Made by a program: the position numbers and the translations under genes. 64,000 bases of DNA from Ochotona curzoniae (lineage: Eukaryota > Chordata > Mammalia > Lagomorpha > Ochotonidae): contig NW_024466421.1 in NCBI RefSeq assembly GCF_017591425.1, positions 766,001 through 830,000 of the forward strand, read 5' to 3'. Of the stretch, positions 22,301-34,300 are shown piece after piece (position 1 is the first letter of the stretch; every line of letters starts with the position of its first letter). Under the pieces are notes generated by a model. It ran no database searches, was not told where the DNA came from, and worked only from the letters and a program-made list of their open reading frames with translations.

Positions 22301-25300
22301 CATGTTGGACTCAGTCTGCACCCACTTCGCCACAGGCCTAAGCAGCCTGACCTTATCCTGAGCCTCCAGAACCATGAGCTAGGTAAGTCTCTCTCTGCGT
22401 GTCCCGTGTTCCGGCAGGGGCACGCCCTGCTGTCCCTGCGTGTCCCATGTTCCGGGTGAGCACACGTTGCCCTCTCCCTGCGTGTCCCGTGTTCCGGGTG
22501 AGCACGCCCTGCTGTCCCTGCGTGTCCCGTGTTCCGGGTGAGCACGCCCTGCTGTCCCTGCGTGTCCCGTGTTCCGGGTGAGCACACGTTGCCCTCTCCC
22601 TGCGTGTCCCGTGTTCCGGGTGAGCACGCCCTGCTGTCCCTGCGTGTCCCGTGTTCTGGGTGAGCACGCCCTGCTGTCCCTGCGTGTCCCATGTTCCACC
22701 AGGAGCACACGCTGGCTTGTGATGTTGTCGAGCACCTTGGTTCTGTCCTTGCTGGCAGTGACAGTTGTGACGCAGAGGCGTTGCTGGTATTGGAGTCTTG
22801 TGGTTCTGAGCTGTGATGGCGGTGGGGAGTTACAGTGCCGCTTGGACTACTGACTGTGTTACCGCTGTTGCCGCTGGTGGCCAGGGGAGTGGAGGCTGAC
22901 ATGGAGGCTGTGCTCACAGTTACATTGTCCCCAGCAGCTTCAGTTTCAAGGGGATTTGCAGCCCACCCTAGAATACCCCTTGTGGAAAGCAGACGACTCC
23001 CCAGGCCCCAAGTGTGGCAGACCACAGCAGGCAGGAGCTGGCCAAGATGACTGCAGGAGCAGAGAGAAGAGCTCCTGGGTCGGGGGTGCTCAGGCGAGGC
23101 TTGGAGGAGGTTGGGCTGCCGTGCGGGTGGGAGAGTCAGGGTCCGCAGGAGGAGCCGGGAAGTGCCTGGATCACAAGCTCCCATTTCCAGCTCAGAGCCA
23201 GGCCTGTGGCTAGAAGCCCTGGTTTTGTGCAGCTGGCGCCAGGCAGAGGGGAGGAGATTGGCATCTTGCTTCATGGGGAAATGAGAGTCCCCGGGGCCTT
23301 GGTCACACACCCGTGCTGCTGTGTGTGGCTCAGACGCAGTTCCTGGAGCCAGCTCCACAGGCACGGACACCAGGCCCAGGGAGCCGCAGGTCTGACCTAG
23401 AAGCTGCAACTCAGGGGTCCCAGGTAAGCCAGGTGTCTGGGCCCAACTCTGGATGGGCCTCAGGGACTGGGGTGCCCTTAAGGCCCCATGCCATGAGCCA
23501 GGTGAGCTGGAGTTGGGCAGGGCCAGCCTTGGGGATGCTGCCCCCAACTGTCTGCCCGACAAGAGCTGGGCACGTCCAGGAAGGTCAGGGGTACGAACAC
23601 TTGGGGCCAGGAGTCCTGAAGGATGAGGTCAGGAGGGCACAGGGCCAGAGGGACGCCCCAAGAGCCAGGCCTATGTATGTGATGGGCTGAGGGACTGAGG
23701 GGGGCAGGACACGGGCAGGAGAGGGGTTGGATGCAACATTCAGGGACCATGGTACAAGCCGGAAGCTGAGCTACCTGGGCAGGTGTTCAGGGAGCGACCC
23801 GGTCTCGCTGGGCAGCCCCGAGGGACGGGGAGCTGTGGCATGCACCGGCTCAGGGCCGGTGGTGGGTGCCGGCAGAGGCTCAGAGGCCAGGCTAAGTGGC
23901 ATGTGGCAGGGGGAGGCTCTGCGTCCCCGGCAGTGCCCAAGCTCTCCTGCTGAGGCACAGCGCCTCGTGTGGGAGGACACCCAGTGAGTCATTCACACTG
24001 GAGTGTGAATTAGCCCATCAACTCCCAGGAGACCCCCCCAGCTGCAGTCCGGTAATAGCAGCTGCCTGGTGAGCTGGCCGAGGCATCGGTGCAGCAGCCC
24101 TGGCTGCATGGGCGGGCGGGCACCTGTTGTGGCCCCTGCTTCATTGTCCCCAGATGTCCCGTGAGCACACAGGCCTCTGTCGTCCCCCTAAACAGGGATG
24201 GGATAAGCATTTGTCCACCACACGGGCCAAGATCTGGGGTGTCCAGGAGGGTGGGTGCGTTAGCAGGGGGCTGGAGGCTCGAGGCTACTTACGATGACGG
24301 GTTATTCACATCTGTGACAAAGTGGAAACAGAGATCTTCTGCCGGTCCACTCCCGGAATGCCCCTGCCCCAGTGGATGGGTCGGGCCACACAGCAGTCGC
24401 ACACACACAGGGACAAGTGTCCTAACCCCGTAAGCTGCCACTGCTGCCTTGCAGCCTTGAATCCCGGCTCCCTGATAGAGGACGTTGGCCACATGCCTGC
24501 CCTCAGGGAAGCCTGACCCGAGTCCAGGGTGGACGTGTCAGTCACCTGACCTTAGGCTGCGGGCGGGGGCTGGGAGCCAGGAGCCAGTGGCCGTGGCAGC
24601 CCAGCGGGGATGGTGGTTGGTCTGGCAGGGTGGCCATGGTGGGTGAGAAGCAGCCCCAGTTCTGGTGGCCAGCTGTTGTAAGGAGGCGGAGGTTGGGGAG
24701 CATACTGCAGGAGGAGCCTGCGCCCCTTGTTCCACAGTGCACCGTGCCAGGGTGTTGTCTGGCCACGTTGCCATGGCTGCTGCCATGCCAGGCTGTGCAC
24801 GTGTGTGTATGTGCGTGCAAGTGCTAGGTCCAGCAGCTGGGCACTTCGGAGGCGTGGGCAGCAGGCAGGAAGTGGCCTTTGCCTGGGATGGCCTGAGCCA
24901 GGTGAGCTAGATCCTGTGGCAGGGAGCACCAGTGACCTGAAGGGTAGAGGCAGTGGCTTGATGTGTCCCAGGCTGCCCTCCCCGCAGGCAGCGAGGGCCC
25001 AGGTATTGACTGTGTCTTGAAGCTGAGACAGCATGCAGCCCACAGCCCTCTCACACCTGTGGACGTGCGGATGCATGGCCCATGTCGGCCACTGCGCAGG
25101 AAAACTTTCAGATTTGGGAAAGGACTTGCAAATGCTGCGTATTGGGGTGCAGGCTTTGTTGGAAGGAGAAAAGGGGGTCCTGGCCTTCTGGGGGCACAAG
25201 GCCTCCAGCTGGCCCTGTCTGACGCTGCTGTGCTGCTGTGCACAGGTGGCAGCCGCGGGGTCAGCTGCGCTCTGCAGGCTGTGTCGCAGGCCCTGGGGGC

Positions 25301-28300
25301 AGGGCACCAGCCACGGGAAGGGAAAGTAGGCCCTGCTGCCTGGCTGCCTGCTGCGTGGCCTCGGGCGGCTGCCTGGTCCAGTCCACGTGGCCGGCCTGAG
25401 CAGAGCAGAATGGCCAGGAAGGAAGCGGCTGCTGTGGGGCGCGGGGGGGGGGGGGGCTGACCCACTGCTGGCCTGCTGAAGGCACTCCAGAGCGGGGTAG
25501 GGGGAAGGGGGGCGTAGCAGGCTCTGCTGCTTCACCCCTGCCCCGGGCCTGGCTGGCTCTCTGGAGGAGGGCAGCTGCTGCTGTGTTGCCCCAGCTGCAG
25601 GAGCAGCCCTGGCCCCTCCTCTCTGCAGGCAGCCCCTGCCCTTCCCCAAGGGCTCCGAGCACGCACCTGCCAGGCTGGTTCCATGGCCCAGGCCTCAGGG
25701 GCTGTCCACTCTGAGCCCACCGAGCACCCCTCAGGCAGGTGGCTTGGCACGGTTTCAGGTGTGAGGAGTAGGGCTGGGCTGGGCACCTGACCCCAGCTGG
25801 CAGGAGCCACACACAGGCTGGCGTTCGGCAGGGGACCTGCAGGTGCTGTGAGGGCTACTGGCTGGGTGGTGTCAGGCAGGATTGAGGGGCTTCTGCCCTA
25901 GGAAGTGTATGCGGGGAGTAGGGGGCAGGGGTGCAGGCAGAGGGGCAAGCCGTTGGGATCCATGCCAGTGTCCTCCACAGCCCCTCCACCTGCCCTGATT
26001 TCAAAGACACAGGCTGGGGACTGGAGGCTGGACCTTGGTCTGCCCTGCACTGGGGATGCAGGCAGCTAGGGGTGGGGGCGGTATTCAGGTGGCCCTGGGG
26101 ACCCCCCATTGTGCCAATACTGGCTCCTGGAGCACGTGGCCCAAGGTTCGGAGCTCTGCACCACACACCCCTGTACTCACTGCTCGCCCTTGTGCTCAGG
26201 TTCTTTGGAAGGGCCCTAGGATTGCGGGGTAGGGCAGGACCGCAGCGCCCCAGCGCCCCAGCTGCCTCCTGCCTCAGCCCTTGAGCGGGAGCCTCAGTAG
26301 GAGGGAGTCCTTGTCCCAGGGGAGGGGGAAAGCTGGCGCTCAGGAATTCTCAGGGTTCCTTCCCCTGACCCCCCATGCCCTGGGACCTGCATCTCAGCAG
26401 GGAAGCTGTGGCTAGCACAGCCAGGCCCAGGGCCAGGCCTTGCATCAGCAGGGAGCCCCCCAACCCCTCCTCTCCACTGTCCCCATTCCAGAGACTGAAA
26501 GAAGGCATGGAGGTGGGTAGCCCTGCAGCTCCTAAAACCTAGACGTCTGATCAGAGGCTGTGGGGGTGCTGCCTCCCACAGTCCTGGGGGAGGAGGGCAG
26601 GGACTGTGCAAAGCACCTATGCGTGTGTCGTGGTGGGTGGCCTGTCCGCCAGGTTGGCTGCCTGGGTCGCGGCTTGTGTTCCCAGCGAAGGAAGGGGCAT
26701 GCGTGTGGGTACTGCAGACCTCCCGGCCGGCAGGCAGGCCTGCCCCAGGGCCGGCCGCAGGGGCACACTTGGAAGTTTCTGGACAAGGGGTGGGGGGGGG
26801 GCGGTGGTCAAGGTGCGCTCCCCTTGGGCCTGCAGGAGGGGCCGCGGTTCGGCAGAGCAGAGGGAAGTTTTGCAGCCACCCGCAGCCTCCTCCACTCGGG
26901 GGAGGTCTCGGCTGTCCCCTTGTGTGCTGGGAGCGGTGAGCCTGGGGGGAGGTGAGTGTGCGGAACCGAGTCCAAGGTCACCAGTTCCAGCCAGTGCCCA
27001 GAGCTGTGGAGCGGCGGGCTCTCCAGCCCGCCCCGCGCCCCCAGACCGGGGCGCACACGCAGGGTCCCTGGCCTTCCTGGTCCACGTGCGCCCACACGTC
27101 CACCCCCGCCCCGGGCACTGCCCTCCTCCTCTCTCCGGGACGACCCCTCAGCTCCCTGCGAGGGTGGGGCGAGGGCGCGGGACCGCGGGGAGCGGGGCGG
27201 CGGCCGTGGACGGGAGCCGGGCACGGGGCCAGCGCCCCCCGCCCCTCCCCCGCTCCCCGCCCCGCGCTCCCGCGGGCGGCTCTCGGCGGCTCCGGCGCGC
27301 GGCGGGGCGGGCACAGAGCGCGGCCATGGGCGCCCGGGCGGCCGGGCCTGGCGGCACCACCGGCGGCGGCGGCGGGCAGGCGGGCGCGCGGCTGCGGGCT
27401 CAGGTGCAGGTGCGGGGATGCGGTCGGGGCGCGGCGGGGGCCCGGGCGGGCGCCGCTCGGGGGACCCGGGCCGCCCGCGCCCCCGCTGACGCTGCCGCCT
27501 GTCTCCCCCGTGTCCTGCCCGCCCCCAGACCCTCCTCCTCCGCCCCCCCGCAGCTCGGGCTCTGGTCGTGGCGCGGCTGCCGCACGGTGCCTCTCGACGC
27601 CCTCCGGACGCGCTGCCTGTGTGACCGGCTCTCCACCTTCGCCATCTTAGCCCAGCTCAGCGCTGACGCGGTGAGACCCCGGCGGGACGCGCGGGGGAGG
27701 GGTGCGCCGAGCGTTCCTGGGCAGGAGGGCCACGCGCCACGGGCCCCGGGGGCAGTGGCCCTGGATCGGTGGGGCTGGGGTGGCCGAGGGAGGGATGGCC
27801 TTTGCACCCGCAGCCTCCCTTGGCCTGGACAGCGCCTGGGGCCTCTGGCGAAGGTGGGTGGCCGCGTGGAGTTAGGGACCCAGAGGAAGTGAGTGATGGA
27901 TTGGGGTTGTGTTTCAGAGAGCTCGGGTCTCCAGGGGAACGAGGCTGGCCCGTGGGACCCTTCAGGGCCTGGCACCCTCCTGCGACCCTTCTCTCGGTCA
28001 CCTCGGCTGAGGGAGGAGGAGGTCCCAGTCCCAGGGGTCCTGTCCAGGGGACAGGAGACAGCAGCAGTGGCCCCAGGCAGCGCGCTGGGGGTGGCAGAGG
28101 CTGCTGGGCCTGGCCCAAGTTCCCAGGCAGGCCCCCTCAACTCCAGAGCTTCCTTTTTGTTTCTGGGATTCTTGTGGGGGCTGTGAGTTTCTATGGCAAC
28201 AGCCTCAGGGGGGCCAGCCTCGCTGCCGGGGCCCTGGGTGCTGGGCTCCCTCCCCGCCCACGCTGGCTGTGCTGCACCCACTGGCCCCAGGAAAGCTGGA

Positions 28301-31300
28301 GCATCCTCCACACTGGGTCCACCCATGGCGTGGGGCAGGGGTCCAGCCCAGCCCAGCAGTGGCCAGTTGAAGGCCTGACCGGGGAGGAGACTCGGTCCCC
28401 TGGGCATGCGGGGCAGCCAGGCTTGTCTCTCGAAGCACGGGTTCCCTGTGGAAGATGATGCCAGTACTCTGAGAACATTCCAGAACAGGACCCCTTTATC
28501 CCATGGAGCATGGGGAGGGCTGCCTTGCCGTCGGCCAGGGTCTCTGCAGTGTCAGGTCACCGACTGGGGGGGAAGCTGGCTGTGGATAGGGGTCCGAGAC
28601 GGTGCATCTGGGCTGGACAGGGGTCAGGGTGCCCTCCCGTCAGACACCCCTCGGGCTGTGTGCTGGCCCTGAGGGCTCCCTAAAGGAGGAGGCAGTGTTC
28701 CTAACATCCAGCAGCCAGCTCCGTGGGCACAGCCTCCCACTGGGGTGTGGAGGGGACCATAGGGGTGCTATCATACTGCCCCTAGCCCAGGGGATCGTGA
28801 GAGACCCAGGCAAGAGTCTGGCCCGGGCTGCCTTCCCCGTCAGCTGGGCCTGTGGGCAGCTGTGGCATGGCTCCCTCCGGGGTGCATGGCTCTGCTGGTG
28901 GACCTCCCACAGGGAGCCACTGCCATGCTGGCTGTGGCCCGTGAGCGCCTGGGGCTTGAATGCCCTCAAGGGCCTGGGCTCTGGTTGTCTCCATGATGTG
29001 TGCGGTGAGGTGGCCTGAAGTGTGCTCCAGGCCGGGCTGGGGCAGAGGTGCCAGGACAGGTTGGCGGTGGGGCCCTAGGAGCATGCCAAGGGGGATAGAG
29101 GCACATCGGGTCCAGGCGCTGGCCCGTGGGCCTGGGCAGGGCCAATGTAGCCTAGCTGGGGCTAGCCAAACCAGCTGGGTGGAGAAGGGAGCAGGAGCTG
29201 GGGTAATGGGCTGAGCCTGGCAGGCTCTTGGGGGCCGTGGGAGCAGGGAGTGGGTGGTCAGGGGCTCCAGCAGAGTAGGGCCCGGGCCAGGTGCGGCCTG
29301 CGGGTGGCTGTGGCTGGGAAAGTTGAGTAATCCGGTGAGTCACACCTGCGGGGGCGCCCCGTCGCCTGCCTTGGGCCGTGGGTGGTTGCACGAGGCCCTG
29401 TGCTTCAGGCACTGGCCACAGCCTGGAGCAGAGTGAGTGGTTGTGCAGGTCCCCAAGTGCTGCAGGACCAGGGGTCAGCAGTCAGTGCGGGACCTAGAGA
29501 CCAATCCTCGGCGTGTGGCGTGGGCCCAGCTTGAGCCTGTGACTGGTTCAGGGTCCAAAACTTAGTACTGTACAGCCGGAGCCTTGGTGGGGAGCGAGGT
29601 GTGTGAGACGGGGCTGGCGGGAGTGGGCGATACACGAGGGAGGCCATGCATGGGTCTGGGGCCCTGGTTAGGGAAGGAGCAGGGGGCAAGGATGGTTTCA
29701 GGTTTGGGTGTGTAGGGAGGAGCTTTGGGGGGCATCCTGGGCCCTGGGGCTGAGCTCCACCCTCTGTCCTGCCTCCCGGCCACACCCAGCAAAACCTGCT
29801 GGCTGGGGCTGTCAACTGGGTGACTGATGAGCCGGGCGGGGGAGGAGCACCAGGCAGGCCGGCAGGTGGGTGAGTGGCTGCCTCCAGCTCCGCCAGGCCT
29901 AATGAGAGCAGACGGAGGCAGATGGCCACAGAGGTCGGGCAAGGCTTGCCCTGGGACAGACGCAAGCCACTCGACTGGGCCATCCATGACCTGTGAGGAT
30001 GTCCCTTCTGCCCTGTCCCCAGCCCCAGCCCTACCCTCTGTGCAGAGGCAGGAGGCTCCAGTGTTCCCTATGGGGCTGGCCATACCCTTCATCCTTCATC
30101 TTTTATGGAGTGGAGTAAGACCCCTGGCTCATGCTCCGAGTCTCCCATGGGGCTCAGCGGCATGGGGCTACCCCAGGGGTCTGCCTGGAGGCTGTGACTT
30201 GTAAGCTGAGCCTGGTGAGGTCGGAGCCAAACTGCCTGGTGTCAGAGAAGGCACAGCCTCAGCCTGGGTGCCCAGTCTGGTATGTCTGGGCCAGTGTGCA
30301 CCTCAGGAAGCCCTAGGTCTGTGAGCCTGTGACGTGTGTGGTCTGTGGCTCGGGTCTTATCGGACGTGGAGGAGACAGGGTGGGAGGCTGGAAATGCTGG
30401 ACAGCCTGCGAGGTCCTCCATGGCTCCTTGGGTGCTGCAGGGTCCTCACTGGCCAGGCAGCCGGTGGGGGTGGGGAAGGGGCAGTTGGATCACCCAGAGT
30501 CTCCAGGATGCTCCTGGCATCTCAGATAGAGTATGGTGGGACCAGCCTGGGTCTTCTGGGATGGAACGGGATGGGAGGCAAGCTGAGCTGGGGACAGTAA
30601 CCAGGGACCCCACCCCTGGTGGACAGGGGCACATCTGAGAGGGTCGGACGTGTCCTTAGGAGCAGGGGGTGAGAGGCAGGTTCAGTGGGCACTGGCACAA
30701 AGCCCAGGGCAGGGCAGGGAGTTGTCTCAATGGTCTTCTAACCCTCAGGTGCCAGTGGCAGGCCCCCACAGAGGTGCTGGAAAGGGGGATCCCAGTGGTC
30801 TGGGATGTTGAGAGCCTCCCCTCTGTGGGGGTCACTGACACCTGTGCTTGGCAGGAGCCAGGCCCAGGGCACTGTGCTGACCGCACCTCTCTCCCGCACC
30901 CAGAACATGGAGAAGGCGGCAGGGCCTTCTGTGACACTTGTCGTGGGCTGTGGCGTTTCCTCTCTCACCTTGCTCCTCTTGGTCATCATCTACGTGTCTG
31001 TGTGGAGGTGGGTACCTGCACTGCTGGCCCACGGGCCGCCCCACGGGCTGTGTGGAGGTGGGTACCTGCACTGCTGGCCCACGGGCCGCCCCACGGGCTG
31101 TGTGGAGGTGGGTGCCTGCACTGCTACCCCAGGCCACCCCACGGGCTGTGTGGAGGTGGGTGTCTGCACTGCCACCCCGGGCCGCCCCACGGGCTGTGTG
31201 CAGGTGGGTGCCTGCACTGCTGGCCCGGGCCGCCCCACGGGCTGTGTGCAGGTGGGTGCCTGCACTGCTGGCCCACGGGCTGCCCCACGGGCTGCCCCAC

Positions 31301-34300
31301 GGGCTGTGTGCAGGTGGGTGCCTGCGCTGCCACCCTGTGCCACCCCATGGGCTGTGTGCAGGTGGGTGCCTGCACTGCCACCCCGGGCCACCCCACGGGC
31401 TGTGTGGAGGTGGGTGCCCGCGCTGCCACCCTGGACTACCCCACATGGCTCAGAGTCTGTGCACGGCAGCCAGCCTGTTCTGCAAAGCACCCCACTTCCT
31501 TCTGCCTCCACCCCACTCACGTAGCCAGCACCTGCCACAGGCCCCTAAGCCTCCCTCGTGTGTCTGCGCATAGGCTGGGGCACAGCTCCCTCTCCCCGCC
31601 CACCCTCTGCTCACGTGGCACCAGTGCAGGTGCCCTCAGCCTAGGCAGAGGGATTCCTAGCCGGGTGTGAGGGATGCCTAGCCAGGGTGCTAGGAACCCT
31701 GTGCCCACCTGCCTGCCTACCCCCTGATTCCAGCCCCATTGGAGAGGAGCCAGGATCAGGGTGGGTGGGCCCAAGGTCACTGCCCAGGAGCTAAGCTGGG
31801 ACTCCCAGCATGTTCTGAGAACGTGTGGCTGCCGCGCCTGGCTGCTTGGGTGCCCACAGACAGCCCTGTGGCAGCTGACAGTCAGAACTGACGGCCCAGC
31901 CACTGCCTGGCACGGCAGCCGGAGGTTGATGGGAGAAAGGGAGGGAGAGTGGGCACAGCAGGCACCCTCCACTCTCCTGCCCAAGGACACAGCATGCCTG
32001 GTGCTGTCCACGTAGGGATCCAAGGGGCCCTGGCGTTATCCCCACCCCCACCCCCAGAGCCAATACCCTGTGGAGGACCTGAGTCCTCACATATCTGGGG
32101 CCTGTAATGTGGAGACTCTGAATCCCAGCTCAGCTGCATTAGCTCAGCCTGGTTAGCTCAGCCCTGTGTTGTTTTCTGTCCCAAGGGACAGTGACAGTGG
32201 TGATGACGATGGTGGTGATGATGGTCATGAAGGTGATGGTGATGATGGTGGTGATGATGATGGTGATGGTGATATGGTGACGGTGGTGATGGTGGTGATG
32301 ATGGTGATGAAGGTGATGGTAATGATGATGGTGATGGTGATAGTGGTGATGGTGGTGATGGTGGATGATGGTGATGATGGTGATGGTGGATGATGGTGAT
32401 GGTGATGGTGATGGTGGATGATGGTGATGATGATGGCGATGGTGGATGATGGTGATGGTGGATGATGGTGATGGTGATGATGGTGATGATGATGGTGATG
32501 GTGGATGATGGTGATGATGGTATGGTGATGGCGATGGTGGATGATGGTGATGGTGGATGATGGTGATGATGATGGTGGTGATGGTGATGGTGGTGATGAT
32601 GATGGTGATGATGGTGATGATGGTGATGATGGTGATGATGATGGTGATGGTGGATGATGGTGATGATGGTGATGATGGTGGTGATGATGATGGTGGTGAT
32701 GGCGATGGTGGATGATGGTGATGGTGGATGATGGTGATGATGGTGATGATGATGGTGATGAAGGTGATGGTGATGATGGTGATGGTGGATGATGGTGATG
32801 GTGATGATGGTGATGATGGTGATGGTGGATGATGGTGATGGTGATGATGGTGGATGATGGTGATGATGATGGTGATGATGGTGATGGTGGTGATGGTGAT
32901 GGTGGATGATGGTGATGATGGTGATGATGGTGGTGATGATAATGGTGGTGATGGCGATGGTGATGATGATGATGATGGCGATGGTGGATGATGGTGATGG
33001 TGGATGATGGTGATGATGGTGATGGATGATGGTGATGGTGATGATGGTGATGGTGATGATGATGGTGATGGTGGATGATGGTGATGATGGTGATGATGAT
33101 GGTGATGGTGGTGATGGTGATGAAGGTGATGGTGATAATGGTGATGGTGGTGATGATGGTGGTGGTGGTGATACGGTGATGGTGATGATGGTGATGAAGG
33201 TGATGGTGATGATGGTGATGGTGATGATGGTGATGATGGTGGTGATGGTGATGATGATGGTGATGGTGATGATGGTGATGGTGATGATGGTGATGATGGT
33301 GATGAAGGTGATGGTGATGATGTTGGTGATGGTGGTGATGGTGATGGTGATGATGGTGATGAAGGTGATAGTGATAGTGATGGCTGTGCTGGTCATGCAG
33401 TGGCTGCTGGGAAGTGTGGGACCTGTCCTGGTGTCGGATGACTTGGGTCTCTGTGGAGGTGAGGCTCTGCTGGCGCTGACCCAGGCTTGCCTGTCCCACA
33501 GGTACATTCGCTCGGAGCGGTCCGTCATCCTCATCAACTTCTGCCTGTCCATCATCTCTTCCAACGCCCTCATCCTCATCGGGCAGACCCAGACCCGCAA
33601 CAAGGTAAGCACTGCTCCCCACTGGGTGCGGGAGGGTGCAGGCGCTCGGAGGCTGCCCTGGGTGGCTCAAGCCCCTTGTCTGGCCCACCCTAGGGGCAAG
33701 GAGGCAGCCAGGGCTGCCACTGGGTGGGAATTCAACCATTGGGCCTGCACACAGCAGGTACCTGTGGCCAGCTCTTCCTGTGGTGGCTAACCTTGACCCT
33801 GGGTGGCAGTGGAGCTCATTGGTCAGTCCACATTCTCTCCCACGGACACTGCAGTCCTAGTCCTGGAAGGCAGGCAGAAAGGATGGCAGCAAGACACACA
33901 GGGCCTGGCCATGTATGGGGACAGGAGTTCATGGCTGTCCTGAGACCTGCTGTGTGTCCCTGGGGTGCCCCTGTCGGCCTTGGGATCATTCCTCCTATGG
34001 GATGGCCTGGGGTTCTGGAGTGGACACTGGGATGTGTCTATGGCAGGTGGCCGAGGATAGATCCTGGCAGCCTGTGGGCAGGAAGATTGGGGGGATGGAG
34101 TGGGGTGGGCATGCGCCCCCAGCCCACACTGCCACCGTCCGCTGCCCACCCAGGTGATGTGCACGCTGGTGGCGGCCTTCCTGCACTTCTTCTTCTTGTC
34201 GTCCTTCTGCTGGGTGCTCACCGAGGCCTGGCAGTCCTACATGGCCGTCACTGGCCGTCTCCGGAACCGGCTCATTCGCAAGCGCTTCCTCTGCCTTGGC

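Larger units (their letters stand above)
26990..27700 (+). promoter_or_regulatory. ADGRB1: CpG island / candidate internal promoter of ADGRB1 in intron 17
   Basis: CpG-dense block rising sharply from CpG-poor intron, with several GC boxes (CCCCGCCCC-type and GGGGCGG near 27190-27310), no TATA box and an ATG in GCCATGG context at 27326. Its frame is open into exon 18. A CpG-island promoter inside a gene just before the transmembrane exons would yield a receptor lacking the TSR, HormR and most of the GAIN domain. I recall a report of an intron 17 promoter in this gene in other mammals, which fits; the evidence here is sequence composition and frame only. Confidence 0.65.

Noticed and set aside
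26606..27325. Upstream part of the open frame that runs into exon 18
   Set aside because: Open frame continues upstream of the CpG-island ATG, but without promoter context or recognisable protein sequence; only the segment from 27326 is kept as a candidate.
32158..33739. Minus-strand ORFs of 484 and 504 codons with poly-His and Ile-Thr tracts
   Set aside because: Generated by the GATGGT array inside ADGRB1 intron 19.
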